Positions 52,895 through 60,931 of a DNA stretch of 64,000 bases are shown in pieces. This DNA comes from a virus, in IMG/VR virus record IMGVR_UViG_3300025039_000014, positions 40,760 to 104,759 of that record. One strand, given 5' to 3'. Every line of letters starts with the position of its first letter. Positions within the stretch are counted from its first letter, which is position 1. Made by a program: the position numbers and the translations under genes. The notes under the pieces are model-generated. The model worked only from the letters and a program-made list of their open reading frames with translations. It did no database searches and was not told the DNA's origin.

Positions 52895-53975
52895 TCTCAA
52901 GACCATGCTCGATGACCTGGATATTCGGGACTATCTCGACACCCAGGGGATCGAATACAAGACCAGCCGCTCGCGCAAAGGAACCCAGCTGATCCTCAAG
53001 GATTGTCCGGTCTGTGGCGGCGACGGCTGGAAGGTCTATCTCAACGAAGAAACGGGGCTGGGAAATTGTTTCCAAGGCGACCATCCTCCCGGCGAGAACT
53101 TCAACAAGTGGTCGTTCATCCGCGCCCATCTCGACAATCCCGCCCCGCGGATGGTGATCGAGCACATCGAGGGATATCTGGACTCGGTCGGCTTCACCAT
53201 CGAGCGTGAGCGCAAGGTGGCCACCTACGAGGCGCTGAGCGAGCTTCCCGAAGATGCCGTTGCATTGCCCACCCCGAGTGGACAGATCGTCTCCTACCTC
53301 CACGATAGAGGCGTCACGGCCAAGCAGTGCGAATACTTTCGCCTGCATTTCTGCGAAAGGGGTGTTTTTCGCTTCAAGACCGACAGCCGCGAACATAGCC
53401 AGGATTTTACCGGTCGCGTGATCATTCCGGTGTTCGACCTGGCTGGCGATTTCAAGACGTTCCAGGGTCGAGACATCACCGGCACTGCCGACGACAAATA
53501 CCGATTCGCCACCGGGCTGCCGGCAGCCGGCGCCTTCCTTTACAACGGCAATAACGCCGTCGGCAAAAGGCATGTCGTCGTAGGCGAAGGCGCCTTCGAT
53601 GTCTGGGCGATTCAGAAGACGCTATGGAGCCGCGAACTCGATGAGATTGAAGCGGTGGGCACCTTCGGCAAGCACCTATCTCACCTGAGCGCCGGTGACG
53701 ACGACCAACTGGGGGCGTTTCTGAACCTCAAGGCTGCCGGTCTCGAGACCATCACCATGCTGTGGGATTCCGAGACCGCCGCGATTCGAGATGCGCTCGG
53801 GGCCTGCGATCTGCTCCAGCAGCACGGCTTCAAGACCCGTCTGGCCACCCTGCCGCCGGGACAAGACCCAGGTGAGTCCACGGAAATTCAGATAAATCAG
53901 GCGATTATCAAAGCGCAGCCCTATTCACGCTCGCTTGCAACAAAAATGCGTTTGCAAATGCTTCACTCCCGATAA
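52887..53975 (+). CDS. Primase with zinc-binding and Toprim domains
   Basis: 362 residues. The N-terminal zinc site CPVCGGDGWK with a later Cys (NCFQGDHPPG) resembles the CHC2-type primase finger. The Toprim core has RHVVVGEGAFDVWAIQ (catalytic Glu) and ETITMLWDSETAA (Asp-x-Glu-like, in place of DxD). It makes RNA primers for the DnaB-like helicase. It ends 19 bp before palindrome 14. Confidence 0.88.
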   Translation: MSDLKTMLDDLDIRDYLDTQGIEYKTSRSRKGTQLILKDCPVCGGDGWKVYLNEETGLGNCFQGDHPPGENFNKWSFIRAHLDNPAPRMVIEHIEGYLDSVGFTIERERKVATYEALSELPEDAVALPTPSGQIVSYLHDRGVTAKQCEYFRLHFCERGVFRFKTDSREHSQDFTGRVIIPVFDLAGDFKTFQGRDITGTADDKYRFATGLPAAGAFLYNGNNAVGKRHVVVGEGAFDVWAIQKTLWSRELDEIEAVGTFGKHLSHLSAGDDDQLGAFLNLKAAGLETITMLWDSETAAIRDALGACDLLQQHGFKTRLATLPPGQDPGESTEIQINQAIIKAQPYSRSLATKMRLQMLHSR

Positions 53976-53993
53976 TCTTATAGCTACACTATA

Positions 53994-54013
53994 GTAAGTA
54001 AGTGCTTAGTTAC
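53994..54013. promoter_or_regulatory. Palindromic operator-like site 14
   Basis: GTAAGTAAGTGCTTAGTTAC. TATAGT (53990-53995) overlaps its left edge, as at site 4. It lies 14 bp before the 54028 gene. Confidence 0.85.
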
Positions 54014-54027
54014 CCTAAGAGGAAATC

Positions 54028-54777
54028 ATGAACGCTTCCCAAATCGACGCCGAGATGGACAATGAAGAATCCCACGTCGTGCCCTACGTCTCCGGCAGCA
54101 TCAAGCTTGCCAACATCGACAGTATCGGCAAACTGGGGTTTTTCTCGCTGAACAACAACATCGGCACCAACCGCTCGGTTGCCATTCCGTTCATCGACAT
54201 CCCCAGCGAGAGCACCCTGCGCTGCATCGCCGAGATCGACAGACTTCCACGAGACTTCGCCGAAGCCTTTGGTGTGGGTCTGACCATCGGGGGGGTTCGT
54301 GACGTCAATTCGGCTTTCTCCAAAGCCTTCCCGGATAGCGACGATATCAGCTGTTCGGTCAGCGACTACCAGGTCAATATTCTGGTCCCTAAGAAGAGCG
54401 AAGTGGGCTCCCAGATCGACAACCGCATCAGAACCTACCACTACGAAATCCTGACGGGTGCAGCGAAGACCGATATCGCGACCTTCCGAAGCTGCATCAA
54501 AGCCGGCGGGTTTCTCCAGAACGGACACATCGTCGAAGCCATTCTCTCCAACACGGTCTTTTCTGTCTGGAACACCAAGGAATTCGACATGCCCAACGGC
54601 ATCGTCAATCAGGTGAAGTGGCTGGGTGCGAGCTATCTGACGAAGAACACCCGCGGAAACTTGTTCCCGCAGCTATCCCCTCTCGTTGCCGAGCTCCAAC
54701 GTAGCCACGCCAACAAGGGCATGCGTGACTCCAACCCCAATTGGGGTGCGCTGGCTGGCCTGGGCAGCCTGTCATGA
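54028..54777 (+). CDS. Unknown protein, 249 aa
   Basis: The ATG follows palindrome 14 by 14 bp, with AAGAGGAAATC as the ribosome binding site. The protein is soluble, beta-rich at first (PYVSGSIKLANIDSIGKLGF), helical in the second half (IRTYHYEILTGAAKTDIATF), with a Gly-rich end. No family was recognised. It overlaps the next gene by 4 bp (ATGA). By place it may be a single-strand-binding or recombination accessory, but no motif proves that. Confidence 0.7.
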   Translation: MNASQIDAEMDNEESHVVPYVSGSIKLANIDSIGKLGFFSLNNNIGTNRSVAIPFIDIPSESTLRCIAEIDRLPRDFAEAFGVGLTIGGVRDVNSAFSKAFPDSDDISCSVSDYQVNILVPKKSEVGSQIDNRIRTYHYEILTGAAKTDIATFRSCIKAGGFLQNGHIVEAILSNTVFSVWNTKEFDMPNGIVNQVKWLGASYLTKNTRGNLFPQLSPLVAELQRSHANKGMRDSNPNWGALAGLGSLS

Positions 54778-55277
54778 AATCCCCCTCCATGAGCGGCGAC
54801 AACATGCACGCCGTGGAGTGTGCTCAGACGAGCCGCTGCGCCTCCTACGCCGTGTGTCAGCACACGGTGTGGGCCTACAAGCAGAGTCGCCTCAAGGGCT
54901 TCGATGACTGCCGTGCGGCGATCAATTCGCGAACCTGCCCCGCCATCAAAATGATGCTGGAGGAAAAGAAGGCAGGGGGACCGATCTACTTCGAATCCTA
55001 CGCCGAGAGTGTGGTGGCAAGGCAGGCCCGAGAAGAGGCAGCGGCGGCAGAACGTGTCGCGCTGACCCGCCGGCCACGCAAGGCAATGGTGACGTCGAGA
55101 ACGGTCGATCCTGGCCGTGACGCGCAGATTGCCGCCGGCTGGAATGAGGCTGACGACACAGTCGCCAAGCGGCTGGCTAAGCAGCGAAAGTCCAAGCCTG
55201 AACTGCCGCCGGTCAGTGACAACCTGTTTGAAGCGGTGGTCAACGAGTTGGCCGCTCAGGAGGCATCCTCCGGCTGA
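54774..55277 (+). CDS. Cys-rich unknown protein, 167 aa
   Basis: Coupled to the previous gene through ATGA. The N-terminal half has five Cys in ECAQTSRCASYAVCQ and DDCRAAINSRTCP, a possible metal site; the rest is helical, basic then acidic (KRLAKQRKSKPELPP). No family was recognised. An intergenic stretch with AGAGAG follows, then the 55346 small gene. Confidence 0.68.
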   Translation: MKSPSMSGDNMHAVECAQTSRCASYAVCQHTVWAYKQSRLKGFDDCRAAINSRTCPAIKMMLEEKKAGGPIYFESYAESVVARQAREEAAAAERVALTRRPRKAMVTSRTVDPGRDAQIAAGWNEADDTVAKRLAKQRKSKPELPPVSDNLFEAVVNELAAQEASSG

Positions 55278-55345
55278 GAAAAAGCATATTTCAGCCCTAG
55301 CGTGTTCGCTCGACACTAGAGAATCACGCAACGAGAGAGCGAACG

Positions 55346-55483
55346 ATGGTCAAGTTTCTGGACGGACTGATGACGCTGTTTCAGGTGGGGGAAAAGCTGA
55401 TCTTGCTGGTGCTGGTGATGCTGCCGGTTTTACCGATGTTGTTCGTGCTGTTTTGGCTGATCAAAGGACTCTGGTCCCTCTAA
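55346..55483 (+). CDS. Tiny membrane protein, 45 aa
   Basis: ATG 55346 follows AACGAGAGAGCGAACG. The product has one long hydrophobic helix (residues ~17-40, KLILLVLVMLPVLPMLFVLF) and a short end LIKGLWSL. It is a single-pass membrane protein. No family can be named; the size and context match the other phage micropeptides in this operon. Confidence 0.65.
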   Translation: MVKFLDGLMTLFQVGEKLILLVLVMLPVLPMLFVLFWLIKGLWSL

Positions 55484-55497
55484 CCGAGAAGAAAGAC

Positions 55498-55767
55498 ATG
55501 ACCCAATCCAACAAAGGCATCATCCACAGCATCAAGCTGATGCACTACCGCCGCAAAGCGCGAGTCTTGATTGCCTCGATCTATGCCCGGCTGGATAAAT
55601 CACCCGGCGGCACTCATATCACGGTTCAGACGAGCCCAAGTCTCCAGCGCGACATCATCCGCGCCGACAAGTATCTGGAAGCCTTGCGCGAACTCGACCC
55701 GGACAATGCCCCGGATACCAATCTGAGCGTATTGATGGGCTTGGAAACCGTCAGGGCGACCGCATGA
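55498..55767 (+). CDS. Hypothetical protein, 89 aa
   Basis: ATG 55498, with AGAAAGAC upstream. The protein is basic at first (IHSIKLMHYRRKARVLIASI), then has a TSPSLQRDIIRADKYLEALR helix. Soluble; no family was recognised. It overlaps the next small gene by ATGA. Confidence 0.65.
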   Translation: MTQSNKGIIHSIKLMHYRRKARVLIASIYARLDKSPGGTHITVQTSPSLQRDIIRADKYLEALRELDPDNAPDTNLSVLMGLETVRATA

Positions 55768-55919
55768 ACCGTTCGATACTGATGCGCGCTGATCGCGCCG
55801 TGCGCATGGGTCAGTTTCAGAAGGTATTCCTCATCTGCCTTCTGGTCCTGGCGCTGATGGCAACAGTGGTCCTGGCGCTGATTGCGTGCGCCGTCGTCAT
55901 CGTTCTTCGCACGTTTTGA
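55764..55919 (+). CDS. Tiny membrane protein, 51 aa
   Basis: Coupled to the previous gene by a 4-bp overlap. A basic N-terminus (RADRAVRMGQFQK) is followed by one long hydrophobic helix (VFLICLLVLALMATVVLALI and on to VVIVLRTF). Likely a single-pass inner-membrane protein. No family can be named. Confidence 0.65.
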   Translation: MNRSILMRADRAVRMGQFQKVFLICLLVLALMATVVLALIACAVVIVLRTF

Positions 55920-55965
55920 ACGCTATTACCCCATAGCGAAACGCACTATTTTTGTGTCTGTAGTA

Positions 55966-55985
55966 GTAAGTAAATAGTTACTTAT
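55966..55985. promoter_or_regulatory. Palindromic operator-like site 15
   Basis: GTAAGTAAATAGTTACTTAT, 21 bp before the 56007 gene. Confidence 0.78.
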
Positions 55986-56006
55986 CCCTAATCATGAGGA
56001 AGCACT

Positions 56007-56708
56007 ATGGCTAAGCAATCAATCCCCTCCGTCCGACTGAACGCCAACATTCGCAAGCTGATCACAGCCAGCGTCATCGAAAAGACCATCTGGCCTTTGA
56101 TGGTCAAGCTCGAAAGCCAACTCGATGCCGTCATCGAGAAAATACGCCTGGAATCAGTAGGGGGTGAAGCAAACGAGAAAATCATTCAGGAGGCGATTAA
56201 TCAAGTCACCCGATTGAACAAGAAGGTCGGCGCGCTTGGTGGTCACGAGATGACGATCAAATGCCACAATCTCACCGACTATCGTATGCAGGTGAATGTT
56301 CGCGGCATGCATATGAGCCTCTATTTCTATGGCAAACAGGGAGAGTTCCCAGGGATTAATTGGGACCGGCTGGCCATTTATGAAGGCGCACGTTACACCC
56401 AGAAAATCTGTTACGCGACAGACTACGCCACGCGCTACGTCATCAAGGACGAGGCGTTGATCGACAGCTACCTCAGCCTTCGCGGACAGATCGAAAAGCT
56501 CGAAGAAGAGGTCAAGTCAGTCTGTCTGACCGTTCGAGGAACACTCGACTCGGTCACGACACTCAACAAGCTCCGCGAAGCCTGGCCCGAGTGCGAAGAA
56601 TACCTGCCCGCCAACATCGAGAACCCGTCGACGCAGATGAAGTTGAACCTGCCGGTCTCGATCGACGCCCTTAACAAGAAACTCACTTCGTTCAAGAAGG
56701 CCGCTTAA
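56007..56708 (+). CDS. Possible Nmad5-like protein, 233 aa
   Basis: A good ribosome binding site (ATGAGGAAGCACT) follows palindrome 15. The protein starts SIPSVRLNANIRKLITASVI and ends with a module LREAWPECEEYLPANIEN then LPVSIDALNKKLTSF. That N- and C-terminal combination resembles phage proteins annotated as nucleotide-modification-associated domain 5; this is from memory. If right, it links to DNA modification and to the 15-18.7 kb operon. The alternative is another phage early protein. Confidence 0.45.
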   Translation: MAKQSIPSVRLNANIRKLITASVIEKTIWPLMVKLESQLDAVIEKIRLESVGGEANEKIIQEAINQVTRLNKKVGALGGHEMTIKCHNLTDYRMQVNVRGMHMSLYFYGKQGEFPGINWDRLAIYEGARYTQKICYATDYATRYVIKDEALIDSYLSLRGQIEKLEEEVKSVCLTVRGTLDSVTTLNKLREAWPECEEYLPANIENPSTQMKLNLPVSIDALNKKLTSFKKAA

Positions 56709-56744
56709 AGCGACCGTCTCGATGCGGAGAGCCATGGAATTTCT

Positions 56745-56930
56745 ATGAGTCGGCTCAAGAAATACGCGGTAATTGCAGGAATTGTTCTGGTCGCATTCAT
56801 CACGCTAATCGTGATGTTTGCGGCCTGGATCAAGAAGGTGTTGTTCATATTGACGGTCATTATGATCGTGACCGTCGCGATCCGCTACCTGGCAAAGAAA
56901 GTCAGAATGCTACCGAGGAAGAAAGTATGA
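56745..56930 (+). CDS. Small two-pass membrane protein, 61 aa
   Basis: Two hydrophobic helices: residues ~7-28 (YAVIAGIVLVAFITLIVMFA) and ~30-48 (KVLFILTVIMIVTVAIRY), with a basic tail (LAKKVRMLPRKKV). It overlaps the TAXI gene start by 4 bp (ATGA) and may be coupled to it. Confidence 0.68.
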   Translation: MSRLKKYAVIAGIVLVAFITLIVMFAAWIKKVLFILTVIMIVTVAIRYLAKKVRMLPRKKV

Positions 56931-57775
56931 AACGAACCATCAGTCGCGGCCTTATGTTGGCCTCCCTCATCGTCTTCGGACTGGGGTTATCCGCATCAGT
57001 CATGGCGGACAACTTGCGCATCTCTACCGGCGCGTCGGGCGGCACCTATCACAACGTCTTCGGGGTGAATCTCGCCGACATCATGCGCGAGCAAGGATTC
57101 CAGCCGCAAACCCTGACGTCCAAAGGTAGCGCGGAGAATCTGGATCGCATTGCCAGTGGCGAGACAGACGTGGGCTTCACTCAGGCCGACGCACTCGCAC
57201 TATGGCTGACCAAGAACCCCGGTGCCGGCGTCGAAATCCTGGGAAAGCTCGGGCAGGAATGCGTCTACCTCGCCGTGTCCGATAGTGGCGACGTGCAGGA
57301 TGAATCGGATCTCGATAACGCCGGAGCCAGCATCGCCGTCGGTGATCAGGGATCGGGCTCGGCCATGACCTGGGACTACCTGCGAACGCTCAACGAGGAC
57401 TACCAGAGCGCGTCGACCTACTACCAGGGCGGTATTCGTGCGCTGGCAAAGGTCAAGACTGGCGAACTGGATGCGTTCCTGTGGGTGACGTCACCCGAGA
57501 ACCTGAATCACAAGTTCCTCCAGGCAGTGCGCACCAGCGGGTCCGGCATGCATCTGGTCGATGTGGACGACTACGGGCTCAACAACAAGCTGCCCAACGG
57601 CGAGCAGGTCTACGAGTTCCGTGATGTCGAGCTTGAAGACGCTATGTTCGCCGACACGGTCGAAGTCCCCTGCACCTCCGTGCTGGTCGTTGCCAGTCGC
57701 GATCTCAATGACAACGCCCTCGAGACCGTCGCCACCGCCGTGATGATGAACGGCAACCGCATCAAGGGTCAGTAA
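56927..57775 (+). CDS. TAXI-type solute-binding protein, 282 aa
   Basis: Signal peptide MKRTISRGLMLASLIVFGLG with cleavage after VMA, then the classical TAXI opening NLRISTGASGGTYHNVFGVN. Further TAXI-like elements are NLDRIASGETDVGFTQADA and the C-terminal half with VEVPCTSVLVVASRDL. TAXI proteins feed TRAP transporters with organic acids or amino acids; no permease is encoded nearby. On a phage this is unusual, and it would act in the periplasm using a host permease or some other role. It is coupled to the preceding membrane protein. Confidence 0.85.
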   Translation: MKRTISRGLMLASLIVFGLGLSASVMADNLRISTGASGGTYHNVFGVNLADIMREQGFQPQTLTSKGSAENLDRIASGETDVGFTQADALALWLTKNPGAGVEILGKLGQECVYLAVSDSGDVQDESDLDNAGASIAVGDQGSGSAMTWDYLRTLNEDYQSASTYYQGGIRALAKVKTGELDAFLWVTSPENLNHKFLQAVRTSGSGMHLVDVDDYGLNNKLPNGEQVYEFRDVELEDAMFADTVEVPCTSVLVVASRDLNDNALETVATAVMMNGNRIKGQ

Positions 57776-57895
57776 CGACCCAACCCGGAGCCGCTGTCCG
57801 GCGGCTCTACCAAACATCTTTCTACCAATCCCGACGCCTCCCCGATGGCGTCACAACCAAGTTACGTCCTGAAATCGACAACTGAGGGTATCCCC

Positions 57896-58204
57896 ATGAG
57901 ACACGAAATCGGTGATCGCGTCGGCGCCATCCAGAGCGCCAACAAAGAGGAAGTCCGACTGCTCGGCTACGGCACCTTCGGTGGCTACAAAGTGCCGCCT
58001 CTCGAGAGCGGTGGTATGGGCGCCGGACTGCATCACGCCGGCTATGCCAACCCTTTCATCAAGCTCGACAGCGGTGAGGAAGTCTTCGGCTGTGAGTGCT
58101 GGTGGGGGCCGGAAGACAAGGTCAAGGAGATGATCGGCGAGCGTCCGGTGATCAACGTAACTGTCGCGGAAATGCGCCAGTCGGAAGAGGTCTCCGAGGA
58201 ATGA
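57896..58204 (+). CDS. Hypothetical protein, 102 aa
   Basis: I chose ATG 57896, behind CTGAGGGTATCC; a frame from upstream ATG 57845 has no site. The sequence MRHEIGDRVGAIQSANKEEV, then LLGYGTFGGYKVP, has the look of a small beta barrel, with CECWWGPEDKV in the second half. I recall similar proteins in many phages but no function. ATGA overlap with the next gene. Confidence 0.68.
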   Translation: MRHEIGDRVGAIQSANKEEVRLLGYGTFGGYKVPPLESGGMGAGLHHAGYANPFIKLDSGEEVFGCECWWGPEDKVKEMIGERPVINVTVAEMRQSEEVSEE

Positions 58205-58428
58205 ATCTGATTGAAAACCACCCGATGCTCGGCGTGACGGTGGACTACGAGCATGACGGTTCCACGATCACGGGCGTCGTCACCGGCGTCCGTAAAGGCA
58301 ATCCCATTCTCAACGTCCGCACCGGGAGCGAGAACAGCGATGCCTATCGCCTGAGAATCAAGCCGGATGACGGTAGCCGTGCGATCTGGACCGAAAGTCT
58401 CGCGGCAGGCGGAGATATCACGGCATGA
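58201..58428 (+). CDS. Hypothetical protein, 75 aa
   Basis: Coupled to the previous gene by ATGA. A small beta-rich sequence (HPMLGVTVDYEHDGSTITGV, then VTGVRKGNPILNVRT), possibly an SH3-like barrel. No family was recognised. Overlaps the next gene by ATGA. Confidence 0.65.
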   Translation: MNLIENHPMLGVTVDYEHDGSTITGVVTGVRKGNPILNVRTGSENSDAYRLRIKPDDGSRAIWTESLAAGGDITA

Positions 58429-58646
58429 GCGTCGTCGCCCTCTTCCTGATCGGGAATCTCGTCTCCGTGTCCTGTGTGATTGCCGCTCTGCTAATCGCGC
58501 TTCGCCAACTTCCCGGCTGGGGCTGGTTCCTGTTCATCGCCGTCATCTGTCATGCATCGATCAAAACTGACGATCTGGACCCCGCGAAATCGCTGTCGAG
58601 TGCCAGCGTCATCGGATCGACACTGGACGAAGAGAACAAAGAGTAA
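58425..58646 (+). CDS. Small membrane protein, 73 aa
   Basis: One or two hydrophobic helices, residues ~3-26 (VVALFLIGNLVSVSCVIAAL) and ~31-44 (GWGWFLFIAVICHA), and an acidic tail (TLDEENKE). Coupled by a 4-bp overlap to the previous gene. Confidence 0.66.
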   Translation: MSVVALFLIGNLVSVSCVIAALLIALRQLPGWGWFLFIAVICHASIKTDDLDPAKSLSSASVIGSTLDEENKE

Positions 58647-58651
58647 TCGCC

Positions 58652-59104
58652 ATGAACGATGCACACACCCCCAACAAGCCTCACGACGCCGACAAGCTCG
58701 TCTCGATGATGAAAGACCTGGAGCTGATCCTTCGCATCGTCAGCACCATGCAGGAGCGCGCCTACACCGCCAACAAAGCGAAGCGCGAGGCTCAGGAAAA
58801 AACACTCAGCGAGGAACGCGGCAGGATCGCGCTCGACATCATCTGTCACTGGCTCAATCACGGCGACGTGCGTCAGTTCCAGATGGCCAATGCCCGGCTG
58901 ACGATGATGCTCCACATTCACCCGTCGCGGGTTGAGAAGACCGTCGAAGAGCTGGCCAACGTCTACGAGCGCCATCTCACCCGATTGCTGTCCGGCGCCA
59001 TCAAGCGCGAGCAGACAGCTCATAACCAGCACGTCGAGCAATTCGCTCAACGCCTCAAGAAATTGCCATTCACAGGAGCCGCGCCATGTGGATTGTTGCG
59101 CTGA
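58652..59104 (+). CDS. Helical unknown protein, 150 aa
   Basis: The ribosome binding site is AGAGTAATCGCC. Almost entirely helical and charged (ERAYTANKAKREAQEKTLSE, then RVEKTVEELANVYERHLTRL). No family was recognised. The 3' end overlaps the next gene by 19 bp. Confidence 0.65.
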   Translation: MNDAHTPNKPHDADKLVSMMKDLELILRIVSTMQERAYTANKAKREAQEKTLSEERGRIALDIICHWLNHGDVRQFQMANARLTMMLHIHPSRVEKTVEELANVYERHLTRLLSGAIKREQTAHNQHVEQFAQRLKKLPFTGAAPCGLLR

Positions 59105-59400
59105 TCTTCGGGGCCATCCCAGCAATGATTTTCTTCGACTGGACCGACTACGAAGACCCGATCTCGCTCGCTCTCACCCTGACCTACTGGACCTTCCTGA
59201 TGATGTCGGTCTTCTACCTGTTCTGGGCGACGTTGATCGGCTATCGCCGGCACCACAAGGCAGGACGAGATAACCCGCTTCGCTATCGCATCAACTACGC
59301 CATCATCATCGGCTCCGTAATGGGCGCCGGTATCGGTCCCATCTTTGGCTCAGCCGGGACGATGATGGCCATTCTCCCCACCATCGCTTTCAACCTCTAA
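59086..59400 (+). CDS. Membrane protein, 104 aa
   Basis: The sequence is mostly hydrophobic, with segments at residues 2-19 (WIVALIFGAIPAMIFF), 27-52 (ISLALTLTYWTFLMMSVFYL) and 74-101 (IIIGSVMGAGIGPIF). A three-pass inner-membrane protein. No family was recognised. It precedes the ligase gene by 9 bp. Confidence 0.68.
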   Translation: MWIVALIFGAIPAMIFFDWTDYEDPISLALTLTYWTFLMMSVFYLFWATLIGYRRHHKAGRDNPLRYRINYAIIIGSVMGAGIGPIFGSAGTMMAILPTIAFNL

Positions 59401-59409
59401 GGGAAACTC

Positions 59410-60720
59410 ATGACTGCTATGCCCGCCATCGAACGTTGCCCCGGCGACACCGTTTACGAACTGATCATCAAAGCCAAGCTGGCCAACCTGGTCACACGAA
59501 AGGCGCTGATCGCCGAACTACTTAACGTCGAGGGGGATGCCTTTGCTCGACGCCAGGAGGTGATGCATTTTCTCTACTCGCCTCTTGTGCGCTTCAACGT
59601 GAAGCCGAAGAAAGACTGGATCGTCGGCACTGATGTGCCAACCGCTACATGGCCACAAGCCCGAGAACTGCTGCTTCAACTGTCGAAGCGCGAGATCACC
59701 GGCAACGCTGCCAAGGAAGCGGCGGAGAACATGATGGCTACACTCAGCCCAGTCTACGCCGACCTGTTCAAGCGATGCCTCGAGAAACGGCCAGACGCGG
59801 GTATGGGGGCCACGATCGTCAACAAAGAGCTGCCGCGCTATATCCCCCAGTTTAAATGCTCTCTGGCGGCCCCGTTCGAACTTCAACGCTGCAAATGGCC
59901 AATGATCGTTCAGCCCAAACTGGATGGCGTTCGAACCCTGGCACACGTCGACATGACTCAGGGCACCGTGAAGCACTACAGCCGCGAGGGACTGGAGTTC
60001 ACCTCCAACGCTCACCTGAACGAAGACCTGATTCGCCTGGCTCACGCCATCGGCCAGATCATCGGTGAGACGAACGGTATCGTGCTGGACGGCGAGGTCT
60101 ATGGGGAGAACTTCAAGGAGACCATCAGCGCGACACGCAAGAAGGATGGCTCCTGCGCCACGACCAAGTTCCACATCTACGATTTCATCCCGGCAGCCGA
60201 CTTCTTCGATCAAGCGTCACACACCATCCAGCAGGAGCGCTCGAAGACCATTCTTGCCGCCTGCGACACGATCAAGATGGAAACGGTCCACTGGGTAGCC
60301 AGCCGGGTAGCGCGTAGCCTGGAGGACGCCATGACCGCCTACGAGACATTCAAGGCTGCTGGCTATGAAGGTGCGGTGCTCAAAGACCCGAGTGTTACCT
60401 ATCGGTTCAAGCGCGGCTTCCACTGGATCAAGATGAAGCCGGAAGAGACGGTCGATCTGCTCATCACTGGCTGGGAAGAAGGAACCGGCAAGTATGTCGG
60501 TCAGATTGGCGCGCTGATCGTCGATTACAGCGGGGTGAGTGTTCGGGTAGGCTCCGGGCTTACCGACGCGCTACGCGTCTCCCTGTGGGCTGAGCGCGAT
60601 GATCTGGAAGGTCGTATGATCGAGGTTAGCTACATGGAAGAAACGCCGGACAAGTCCCTGCGCCACCCGGTCTTCGTCTGCTTCCGCGACCTCCCGGAAG
60701 CCCCTGGCAGCAAGGTCTGA
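59410..60720 (+). CDS. ATP-dependent DNA ligase
   Basis: 436 residues. Motif I KLDGVR in MIVQPKLDGVRTLA (adenylation Lys), motif III DGEVYGENFKE, motif IV EGAVLKD, and motif V KMKPEETVDLLITGW in order, then an OB-fold-like end (VRVGSGLTDALR). Joins nicks during replication or repair. It is shorter than T4 ligase and of the small phage-ligase size class. It is the last gene of its unit; palindrome 16 begins 4 bp after the stop. Confidence 0.9.
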   Translation: MTAMPAIERCPGDTVYELIIKAKLANLVTRKALIAELLNVEGDAFARRQEVMHFLYSPLVRFNVKPKKDWIVGTDVPTATWPQARELLLQLSKREITGNAAKEAAENMMATLSPVYADLFKRCLEKRPDAGMGATIVNKELPRYIPQFKCSLAAPFELQRCKWPMIVQPKLDGVRTLAHVDMTQGTVKHYSREGLEFTSNAHLNEDLIRLAHAIGQIIGETNGIVLDGEVYGENFKETISATRKKDGSCATTKFHIYDFIPAADFFDQASHTIQQERSKTILAACDTIKMETVHWVASRVARSLEDAMTAYETFKAAGYEGAVLKDPSVTYRFKRGFHWIKMKPEETVDLLITGWEEGTGKYVGQIGALIVDYSGVSVRVGSGLTDALRVSLWAERDDLEGRMIEVSYMEETPDKSLRHPVFVCFRDLPEAPGSKV

Positions 60721-60723
60721 ACG

Positions 60724-60743
60724 GTAAGTAAGCATTTGCTTAC
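60724..60743. promoter_or_regulatory. Palindromic operator-like site 16
   Basis: GTAAGTAAGCATTTGCTTAC. It differs from most copies by a matched change on both arms. It lies 4 bp after the ligase stop and is followed by a terminator. Confidence 0.75.
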
Positions 60744-60811
60744 TATGCTGGACAACGGTATAATTGACATTGCACCAGCAGGCGCAGTGCGTTGGTTGTG
60801 ATTTGGGAGAA

Positions 60812-60842
60812 AGGGACACCCTAAGCGTGTCCCTATTTTTTT
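60812..60842 (+). terminator. Intrinsic terminator
   Basis: AGGGACAC pairs with GTGTCCCT around a 7-base loop, then A and seven T. It lies between palindrome 16 and the 60932 gene. Confidence 0.9.
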
Positions 60843-60931
60843 GTGTAAAAATTCATGTCTGCCCATTAAAGAAAATGTGACATTATTCGCGCATAAAATG
60901 ATAGTCACAGAATTTTTTACAGGGGTCGGAA

